Part shown: positions 5,273 to 10,938 of the stretch, piece after piece
Position numbering within the stretch: position 1 is the stretch's first letter
Layout: the number at the start of each line of letters is the position of its first letter
Assembly (NCBI GenBank): GCA_964479435.1
Contig: CAYZME010000064.1
Span: 1 to 10,938, forward strand
Source: JAAYKS01 sp964479435
Lineage (GTDB): Bacteria; Bacillota; Clostridia; Saccharofermentanales; UBA5734
Direction: 5' to 3'
DNA: 10,938 bases
Notes under the pieces: model-generated
The model's input: only the letters and a program-made list of their open reading frames with translations
Told to the model about the DNA's origin: nothing
Databases searched by the model: none
Program-made: the position numbers and the translations under genes

Positions 5273-8131
5273 TCACAGTTCTTTGGCAAGTATCCGGCCC
5301 AGATATTGACCGGTATAAGACGTTGCGACCTGTGCAACCTCTTCCGGCGTCCCTTCGGCGATGATCCGGCCACCGTCCTCTCCCCCTTCGGGGCCGAGGT
5401 CGATGATGTAATCACAGGTCTTTATTACATCCAGATTGTGTTCAATGACCAAAACGGTATTCCCATTTTCAGCCAGTCTGCCTAAAATGTCAACCAATTT
5501 ATGGACGTCAAATATGTGCAATCCGGTGGTCGGCTCATCCAAAATATAGAACGTCCGCCCCGTACTGCGACGTGACAATTCAGTCGACAGTTTGACACGC
5601 TGCGCTTCCCCGCCCGACAATTGGGTGGATGGCTGGCCCAGGCGAATGTAACCCAACCCCACGTCGCATAACGTCTCCAGTTTGCGCCGGATGCGCGGAA
5701 TATTCTGGAAAAACTCCAACGCGACATCGACTGTCATATCGAGTACGTCCGCGATGTTCTTCCCTTTATATAACACATCCAGCGTCTCACGGTTGTAACG
5801 TTTGCCCTTGCAGACGTCACACACGACGTAGACATCCGGCAGGAAATGCATCTCGATTTTATTTACGCCGTCTCCGCGGCAGGCTTCACACCGCCCACCG
5901 CGCACGTTGAAACTGAATCGCCCCTGTTTGTATCCGCGCGCGCGCGCGTCCGGTGTATTGGCGTACAACTCGCGAACCAGGTCAAACAATCCCGTATACG
6001 TTGCCGGATTGGAACGGGGGGTACGGCCGATGGGCGCTTGGTTGATCGCGATGACTTTGTCCAGATGCTGCGTGCCATCGATCTGCCGGTAGTTGCCCTG
6101 GCGCCGCCGCGCGCCGTTGAGTTCGGATTCGAGGCGTTTGAGGATGATGCCGTTGACCAGCGAGCTTTTGCCCGACCCGGAAACACCCGTAATACAAGTG
6201 ATCACGCCCAGCGGGATCTGTACATCGATCTCTTTGAGGTTATTTTCAGCCGCACCGCGGATGGTCAAGTATTTGCCATTGAGTTTCCGACGCGCCGGCG
6301 GCACTTCAATCCGTCTGACCCCAAGCAGGTATTGGCCGGTAATCGAATGCGCGTTGGACATGATCTCTCCGACCGGCCCGGTCGCCACGACCTCCCCGCC
6401 CTGTTCTCCGGCACCTGGCCCCATGTCGACGATGAAGTCCGCTTCACGAATGGTTTCTTCGTCATGCTCTACGACCAGCACGGTGTTGCCCAGATCGCGC
6501 AAGTGCTTCAGCGTCCCCAGCAAACGCGCGTTGTCGCGCTGATGCAAACCGATGCTGGGCTCGTCCAGGATGTAGAGTACGCCCATCAAACCGGACCCGA
6601 TTTGTGTCGCCAGGCGGATCCGTTGGGCCTCGCCGCCGGACAGCGTGGCCGAGGCGCGGGACAACGTCATATAGTCCAGACCGACATCGATTAAAAACCG
6701 CAGTCTGGCGTCCAATTCCTTGGTGATCCGCTCCGCAATTTCCGCTTCCCGGCGTGAAAACGTGAGCCGATCGAGAAAATCTTTTTCTTTGCGGATCGGC
6801 AAACAGGTCAAATCATATATGTTTTTGCCGCCGATGGTAACCGCCAGGCTTTCAGGTTTTAAGCGGGCGCCGCGGCATGAAGGACATACGCGAACCGACA
6901 TGAACTGTTCGTAGTATTCCTTCATGTCGTCTGAATCGGTTTCGCTGTAACGGCGCTCCAGGCTGGGCACCACTCCCTCAAAACTGTTGCGATAGGTTTC
7001 GCCGTGAGAAAATTTGCTGTTGGTGGTATCCAACGTCAGTACTTCGCCGCTGTTTCCCATCAGAAACATCCGCTGAATCTTTTTAGGGTACTCCCGGAAA
7101 GGTGTATCTAATGAAAATTTGTAATGCTCGGCCATCGCTTCCGCGTAAGCGCGGGCCCAGCTGGTCCGATCGTCGAAGTTCCATCCGCCGACACGAATCA
7201 CGCCCTGGTTGATGGATAACGAGTCATCCTGGACGATCAGATCGGGATCCATGTGCATCATATGTCCCAGACCGGCACACTCCGGACAAGCGCCAAAAGG
7301 ATTGTTGAAGGAAAACATCCTCGGGGCGATCTCTCCCAGACTGACCCCGCAATCCGGACAGGAAAAGCGCTGTGAAAAAAGATGCTCCTCCTCGGCATAG
7401 CCCTCCGCGGCGGGAACGGATAAGTGGGCCAGCAACAATCCATCGGACAAACTCATCGCCGTCTCTGCCGAATCGCTGAGGCGGCCGCGGATATCGGCGC
7501 GCAAAATCAGCCGATCGATCACGACTTCAATGGAATGTTTGCGGTTTTTTTCCAATGTGATGGGCTCTTCGAGTTCATACATCGATCCGTCGATGCGGAT
7601 CCGCACATATCCCGCTTTGCGTAAATCGTCAAACAGTTTGCCAAATTCACCTTTGCGGCCGCGCACAACCGGGGCCAGCAAAATCAAGCGGCTGCCGGTT
7701 GGGTATTGCATGATCTGATCGACAATCTGATCGACCGTCTGCCGCTCGATGCGCTTGCCGCACGATGGACAGTGGGGTACGCCGACACGTGCGTATAACA
7801 AGCGCAGATAGTCATATATTTCTGTGACCGTTCCGACTGTGGAGCGCGGGTTGCGGCTGGTTGTTTTTTGATCGATGGAGATTGCCGGAGAAAGCCCCTC
7901 AATGGCGTCTACATCCGGCTTTTCCATCTGCCCGAGAAACTGTCGCGCATAGGAAGACAGGGATTCGACATATCGCCTTTGCCCTTCGGCGTAGATGGTG
8001 TCAAAAGCTAAAGACGACTTGCCCGATCCAGACAGACCGGTCAGCACTACCAGGCGATCACGCGGAATCGCCAGGTCGATATTTTTCAAATTATGTTCGC
8101 GGGCTCCCCGAATTCGGATGTCGTGTACCAT
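5273..8131 (-). CDS. uvrA: UvrA: excinuclease ABC subunit A
   Basis: A full-length 952-residue DNA-damage sensor of nucleotide excision repair. UvrA dimers load UvrB at lesions using two ABC ATPase modules. Module I has Walker A GLSGSGKS (32-39), signature LSGGEAQ (497-503) and Walker B ILDEP (521-525). Module II has GVSGSGKS (649-656), LSGGEAQ (838-844) and ILDEP (863-867). Zinc sites are C258/C261-C282/C285 in the insertion domain and C748/C751-C771/C774 near the C-terminus; a further pair of CPSC motifs (121-124 and 416-419) fits the third zinc module described for Geobacillus UvrA. All key residues are intact. The start is preceded by GGGAGAG four bases upstream, and MVHDIRIRGAREHNLKNI is the normal N-terminus. 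uvrB is not adjacent, unlike the common uvrBA operon; clpE follows 16 bases downstream. Regulation may be SOS-linked (see 8186-8199). A (CG)7 run sits at 5935-5948. Confidence 0.98.
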   Translation of the reverse strand: MVHDIRIRGAREHNLKNIDLAIPRDRLVVLTGLSGSGKSSLAFDTIYAEGQRRYVESLSSYARQFLGQMEKPDVDAIEGLSPAISIDQKTTSRNPRSTVGTVTEIYDYLRLLYARVGVPHCPSCGKRIERQTVDQIVDQIMQYPTGSRLILLAPVVRGRKGEFGKLFDDLRKAGYVRIRIDGSMYELEEPITLEKNRKHSIEVVIDRLILRADIRGRLSDSAETAMSLSDGLLLAHLSVPAAEGYAEEEHLFSQRFSCPDCGVSLGEIAPRMFSFNNPFGACPECAGLGHMMHMDPDLIVQDDSLSINQGVIRVGGWNFDDRTSWARAYAEAMAEHYKFSLDTPFREYPKKIQRMFLMGNSGEVLTLDTTNSKFSHGETYRNSFEGVVPSLERRYSETDSDDMKEYYEQFMSVRVCPSCRGARLKPESLAVTIGGKNIYDLTCLPIRKEKDFLDRLTFSRREAEIAERITKELDARLRFLIDVGLDYMTLSRASATLSGGEAQRIRLATQIGSGLMGVLYILDEPSIGLHQRDNARLLGTLKHLRDLGNTVLVVEHDEETIREADFIVDMGPGAGEQGGEVVATGPVGEIMSNAHSITGQYLLGVRRIEVPPARRKLNGKYLTIRGAAENNLKEIDVQIPLGVITCITGVSGSGKSSLVNGIILKRLESELNGARRRQGNYRQIDGTQHLDKVIAINQAPIGRTPRSNPATYTGLFDLVRELYANTPDARARGYKQGRFSFNVRGGRCEACRGDGVNKIEMHFLPDVYVVCDVCKGKRYNRETLDVLYKGKNIADVLDMTVDVALEFFQNIPRIRRKLETLCDVGLGYIRLGQPSTQLSGGEAQRVKLSTELSRRSTGRTFYILDEPTTGLHIFDVHKLVDILGRLAENGNTVLVIEHNLDVIKTCDYIIDLGPEGGEDGGRIIAEGTPEEVAQVATSYTGQYLGRILAKEL

Positions 8132-8168
8132 ACGTCTCTCCCGATTTTTTCAAAAATGGACAACGTAT

Positions 8169-8174
8169 AGTATA
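8169..8174 (-). promoter_or_regulatory. Possible -10 box for uvrA
   Basis: TATACT on the minus strand, 37 bases ahead of the uvrA start. The hexamer about 17 bases upstream (CACATA) is a poor -35 and overlaps the SOS-like site at 8186-8199. This is the best candidate in the divergent gap between uvrA and tRNA-Glu, but remains uncertain. Confidence 0.35.
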
Positions 8175-8185
8175 GCACAGCAAGG

Positions 8186-8199
8186 GGAACATATGTGTG
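8186..8199 (-). promoter_or_regulatory. SOS-box-like site (LexA/DinR) upstream of uvrA
   Basis: On the minus strand CACACATATGTTCC agrees at 12 of 14 positions with the Gram-positive LexA (DinR) consensus CGAACRNRYGTTYC; the two mismatches are in the left half-site. It lies 54 bases before the uvrA start and would overlap the expected -35 region of the TATACT candidate, a sensible place for a repressor. uvrA genes are known LexA targets in Bacillus, which supports the reading, but a single imperfect match by eye is not proof. Confidence 0.4.
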
Positions 8200-8260
8200 T
8201 TTTCATTCGCGATTTTGCGAGTGGTGGCAACGCTATCCTCTTAGGCGTTACGCCGTCCTC

Positions 8261-8290
8261 TTGCGCAAAAAAGCGATCCCATGCTATAAT
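8261..8290 (+). promoter_or_regulatory. Promoter for tRNA-Glu
   Basis: TTGCGC (8261-8266, four of six with the -35 consensus) and a perfect -10 TATAAT (8285-8290) are separated by 18 bases. Initiation near 8297 would leave a leader of about 8 bases before the tRNA at 8305, which is common for single tRNA genes. Confidence 0.75.
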
Positions 8291-8304
8291 CACAAAGCTG
8301 TCAA

Positions 8305-8379
8305 GGCCCTATGGTCAAGCGGTCAAGACGCCGCCCTCTCAAGGCGGAAACAGGAGTTCGATTCTCCTTAGGGTCACCA
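8305..8379 (+). tRNA. tRNA-Glu (anticodon CUC), complete, CCA encoded
   Basis: A 75-base tRNA. Acceptor strands GGCCCTA (8305-8311) and TAGGGTC (8369-8375) pair with one G-U; A8376 is the discriminator and CCA is encoded at 8377-8379. The anticodon arm is CCGCC-CTCTCAA-GGCGG, placing CTC at 34-36, which reads glutamate GAG. The T-arm is AGGAG-TTCGATT-CTCCT. It is a single-gene unit with its own promoter and terminator, transcribed opposite to both flanking operons. No integrase or att-like duplication of its 3' end is seen nearby. Confidence 0.96.
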
Positions 8380-8403
8380 AACCGGCTGTTAGCCGGTTTT
8401 TTT
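8380..8403 (+). terminator. Rho-independent terminator of tRNA-Glu
   Basis: AACCGGCT (8380-8387) pairs with AGCCGGTT (8391-8398) across a 3-base loop, and seven Ts run from 8397 to 8403. The stem begins directly after the encoded CCA. On the minus strand the same hairpin is followed by TTTGGTGACC, so it is a poor terminator for the trkH transcript. Confidence 0.9.
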
Positions 8404-8405
8404 AT

Positions 8406-9831
8406 TTAACCAACGATGCATCGCCCTTCCGGGTATACCATCTCCCGCTTACCAGGCTGCGTCTCCTGCATCAGACTGATGGCGAACGACGCCGGCCCCA
8501 CCCGCCCCACAATCATCGATAGAATCAGCAATACCCACGACCCAGTATGCAACGCCGGTGTACCGGCGGCGCTCAGTCCGACCGTGCCAAACGCGGAAAC
8601 CGCTTCAAAGAGAAGATCCAGCTCCGAGAAAACGCCGGCGCGCAGCTGCTGACTTTCTATAAAAGACATGCCCAAAGTCGTCGCCAGTACAACCAGCAAA
8701 CCCAGCGCCATGATCAGGAAAGCTTTATTAAAAACCGCACGTGCGATGCGATGGCGAAGCAGAACCGGATATTCAAACCCGCGCAGTTCGGCAAAGATCG
8801 CGGCAATCAACATGGCGAAAGTGGTCACTTTGATCCCGCCTCCTGTCGAACCGGGCGCGGCGCCGATGAACATCAGCAACAGGGTGATCAGCTTGGAGCT
8901 ACCGGTCAAAGCGGCTTGATCCACACTGTTAAAGCCCGCCGTCCTCGCCGTGGCCGACTGGAAAAAGGCCGAGAGAAGACGTTGACCCAACGGCAACTCC
9001 CCCCATGCGCCCAGCGAAGGATTGTCACTCTCCATCAGCAGGAACAAGATCGTCCCTCCCACCAACAGCACACCTGTCATAAATAGAACCAGCTTGCTGT
9101 GGAACGGAAGCGGTTTTTTGAGACGAAATTCCAGCAGGCTGTTGATGACTATGAATCCCAGCCCGCCGAGAATCACCAATGCTGCGGTCGTCAAAATGGC
9201 CACCGCGTTGCCACTCCATACGGTCAGGCTGGAAAAAGGACCGCCGGCCCCATCACCCATCAGATCGAAACCGGCATTGCAAAATGCTGAGATGGAGTGA
9301 AACAACGACTTAAAAATTCCCTGCTTCCAGCCAAAGACAGGCACAAATTGTGTGGCCAGAAGACCCGCGCCTACAAGCTCGATGCCNNNNNNNNNNGTGA
9401 TCCCCGGTGATCATGACAATGCGCCGCGCCAGGCGTATGACATCGCTGAGGCGGAAACTGGCCGTCGTCTCTTGTGCCGCGATCATCGTCTTGAAGCTGA
9501 TCTTGCGCCGCGCCATGGCAAAAAAGAAAGTGGTGATGGTGATCAGGCCCAACCCGCCAATTTGAATCAGCAAGATGATGACGATTTGCCCGAACAACGA
9601 CCAATGCGTTGCGGTGTCAACCGTCAGTAGACCGGTTACGCACGTCGCGGACGTGGCGGTAAACCAGGCTCGCATCAGTCCGATCGAAGTGTGATCGCGT
9701 GACGCGGCCGGCAATGCCAGCAAGAGGGTGCCGAGGGCGATGACCGACAAAAAACTCAAGGTGATAAAGCGCGCCGGTTTGCTCAGCACAGCGCGTATTC
9801 TGTTGTGTTTCCCTTTTTTCAGTTTGAGCAC
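8406..9831 (-). CDS. trkH: TrkH/KtrB-family potassium channel subunit, interrupted by an assembly gap
   Basis: Integral membrane K+ uptake subunit with four M1-P-M2 repeats. All four pore loops are visible: SATCVTGL (residues 61-68), then after the gap CNAGF, RTAGFN and GTVGLS, each carrying the filter glycine. The conserved PGSTGGGIKV intramembrane loop is also present. The gene starts at a GTG (9831) with GGGGAG 8 bases upstream; the nearby ATG at 9837-9839 is out of frame and soon stops. The part before the gap encodes 145 residues and the part after encodes 326, giving about 471 plus gap, normal for the family. Ten Ns at 9387-9396 put the halves in different frames, so automatic callers will split it or call a pseudogene. 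It lies 20 bases after trkA, in the same operon. KtrB is an equally good name. Confidence 0.92.
9387..9396. other. Assembly gap (10 Ns) within trkH
   Basis: Ten consecutive undetermined bases. The coding frames on either side join only if the true distance between 9386 and 9397 is a multiple of three, so ten is a placeholder, not a measured size. The sequence on the right flank repeats the hexamer GTGATC at 9397-9402 and 9407-9412, which suggests a contig end was duplicated or misread. Confidence 0.95.
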
Positions 9832-9851
9832 AACCGCATCTCCCCGCCCGA

Positions 9852-10511
9852 TCAGCGGACCATGCTATTCCAGATCCGGCTCTGTTCCGATTCGTCGCAG
9901 ACCATGATCATGGTGTCATCGGCCAACATCCGCAAAGGTCCGGCCGGCATCTCAATGGCGCCGTCCGCGCGCCGGGTCAGCACGACTTTACTGGTGCCGA
10001 CAAAACGGTATTCCTGCAAGGTCTTCCCCACCGCGTGGGAGCGTGGAGATAATCTGAATTCAATCAACAGCTTCTTGGTGCCGGCGAGTCGGTATAGCAT
10101 GCGCATTCCTTCATATTCAATTTCCTGTTCGATCAAATCTGCCAACAACTGCGTTCCGCTGTATACTTTATCTACTCCCATGCGGATGAACATTTCCATG
10201 TTTTTCGGATTGTTGACACGGGCGACGCATGTCCTGACCTCAAAGGCTATTTTTGCGAGCTGGCAAGCGATGAGATTGTCCTCGTCTCTGCCTGTCACGG
10301 CCACCAACACGTCCGCTTGCTTCGCACCCGCAAATTCGAGTGTCTCCCGACTGGTCCCGTCCCCATGGATGACGGTCACATCCAGTTCGTCCGCCAGGCG
10401 TTCACTCTCTTCATACATTTGTTCAATGACAGAGATGCTCCATTTCCCTCTGGGCAAAGTGGCGATCAAATTGTACGCGACTTTGCCGCCACCGACGATG
10501 ATGAGCTTCAT
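9852..10511 (-). CDS. trkA: TrkA-family K+ uptake regulatory (RCK) protein
   Basis: A 219-residue cytoplasmic protein with one RCK unit: an N-terminal Rossmann (TrkA-N) domain (about 1-125) and a TrkA-C domain (about 140-219). RCK subunits form a ring under the TrkH/KtrB channel and gate it in response to NAD(H) or ATP/ADP. The dinucleotide loop reads GGGKVA (7-12), so the third glycine of GxGxxG is alanine; Glu30 at the end of beta-2 and HGDGT (49-53) are as expected for nucleotide binding. It resembles half of the two-RCK TrkA of E. coli and is close in size to KtrA. The ATG is preceded by GGAGAGG with 8 bases spacing. It lies between the second RCK gene (63 bases upstream) and trkH (20 bases downstream), so all three are probably one operon. 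Confidence 0.92.
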   Translation of the reverse strand: MKLIIVGGGKVAYNLIATLPRGKWSISVIEQMYEESERLADELDVTVIHGDGTSRETLEFAGAKQADVLVAVTGRDEDNLIACQLAKIAFEVRTCVARVNNPKNMEMFIRMGVDKVYSGTQLLADLIEQEIEYEGMRMLYRLAGTKKLLIEFRLSPRSHAVGKTLQEYRFVGTSKVVLTRRADGAIEMPAGPLRMLADDTMIMVCDESEQSRIWNSMVR

Positions 10512-10574
10512 GGTCCGAACCTCTCCTTTTTTAGGCCCGATAGGCCTCAGGCAGATCTCTTTTTACGCACGTGC

Positions 10575-10938
10575 TCAACTCTGTGTGCAGATGACAATGA
10601 CATCGCCGGATTGCACACGAAAAGAGGCGTTATACAAATGAAGCCTCCCGTTTCGCAAAACACCAAATACCATTTGATTGTTATCGGGCTCAATAGCCGA
10701 TAGAGTCGAACCTGCAATCTCCCTGGTTACCTCGAGTGTTGAAAAACGTAAACTGCTGTCAAAAAGCCGTACACGGTCGAGCTCGCGTTCATCGGCCAGC
10801 GCGCCAACCAGCCAATCCGTCACCAGGCTGGTCGAACAAACCGTCTGGATTCCCAATTGGGTAAAGGCCTCCTGGTTTTCCGGGTTGGCGATCCGCGCGT
10901 ATACTTTGCGCATCGAGAAGATCTTCTGGGCAACCTGG
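10575..10938 (-). CDS. Second TrkA-family (RCK) protein, N-terminus beyond window edge
   Basis: The frame is open through the right edge, so only the last 121 residues are seen. Residues QVAQKIFSMRKVYARIANP and the following GIQTVCSTSLVTDWL align with QLAKIAFEVRTCVARVNNP and GVDKVYSGTQLLADL of the neighbouring TrkA, showing they are paralogues. The part seen is the end of a Rossmann domain and a whole TrkA-C domain, ending near a QSGDVIVI strand. The nucleotide-binding loop is outside the window. An internal ATG at 10911-10913 is not the start because homology continues upstream of it. Probably the first or an early gene of the trkA-trkA-trkH operon. Confidence 0.9.
   Translation of the reverse strand, partial: QVAQKIFSMRKVYARIANPENQEAFTQLGIQTVCSTSLVTDWLVGALADERELDRVRLFDSSLRFSTLEVTREIAGSTLSAIEPDNNQMVFGVLRNGRLHLYNASFRVQSGDVIVICTQS

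Noticed and set aside
5257..5415. Upstream extension of clpE by 53 codons into uvrA
   Set aside because: It would run through conserved uvrA sequence, and the zinc finger marks the natural N-terminus at 5256.
5846..6694. Plus-strand open frame of 282 codons opposite uvrA
   Set aside because: Lies wholly within the conserved uvrA coding sequence on the other strand and shows no protein-family features.
8244..8254. Short hairpin GGCG-TTA-CGCC near the tRNA-Glu promoter
   Set aside because: Four-base stem, common by chance at this GC content.
8305..8403. tRNA-Glu as an integration site for a mobile element
   Set aside because: No integrase, no duplicated tRNA 3' end, and housekeeping genes lie on both sides.
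8406..9831. trkH as a frameshifted pseudogene
   Set aside because: The frame break coincides exactly with the run of Ns, and all pore motifs on both sides are intact.
10530..10552. Small inverted repeat AGGCC/GGCCT with flanking T-runs between the two trkA genes
   Set aside because: Only 5 bp of stem, and on the transcribed minus strand it is followed by As, not Ts, so it is not a terminator.

Overview
The window looks like ordinary chromosome from a Gram-positive bacterium of moderate to high GC, most likely Bacillota. The reasons are strong GGAGG-type ribosome sites before most genes, a ClpE-type unfoldase with an N-terminal zinc finger, a YdjI-like SPFH protein with C-terminal zinc ribbons, a UvrA carrying the extra CxxC pairs seen in Gram-positive homologues, and a tRNA gene that encodes its own CCA. 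I cannot place it below phylum. There are no insertion sequences, phage genes, CRISPR repeats or transferred cassettes.

Layout, left to right. The left edge holds a truncated tRNA-Lys(CUU) gene on the minus strand, driven by a near-perfect sigma-70/sigma-A promoter at 128-157. Upstream of that on the same strand is the SPFH/double-zinc-ribbon gene (200-1315), closed by a GC-rich hairpin at 172-195. A 239-base divergent intergenic region separates it from argJ (1555-2754, plus strand), the N-acetyl-ornithine/glutamate acetyltransferase of cyclic arginine synthesis. argJ converges on a minus-strand pair, uvrA (5273-8131) then clpE (2851-5256), only 16 bases apart and probably one transcript. 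A 10-bp-stem hairpin lies between the two converging units. Upstream of uvrA are a -10 candidate and a SOS-box-like sequence. A complete plus-strand tRNA-Glu(CUC) gene with its own promoter and terminator (8261-8403) follows. The right end is a minus-strand potassium-uptake cluster: a truncated TrkA/RCK gene at the edge, a second complete trkA (9852-10511), and the channel gene trkH/ktrB (8406-9831).

How the genes work together. The two single-RCK TrkA proteins and the TrkH-family channel should form one nucleotide-gated K+ uptake system. UvrA performs damage recognition in nucleotide excision repair; its co-transcribed partner ClpE is a AAA+ unfoldase expected to feed ClpP, an uncommon pairing. 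The SPFH protein probably acts at the membrane. argJ stands alone, without argC/argB/argD next to it here.

One technical flaw matters: a 10-N assembly gap (9387-9396) lies inside trkH and breaks its reading frame. The evidence points to an assembly artefact, not a real mutation. I found no convincing undescribed system; the points most worth a second look are the uvrA-clpE pairing with its unusual linker, the SOS-like site, the split TrkA arrangement, and the tRNA-Glu gene lying antisense between two minus-strand operons.
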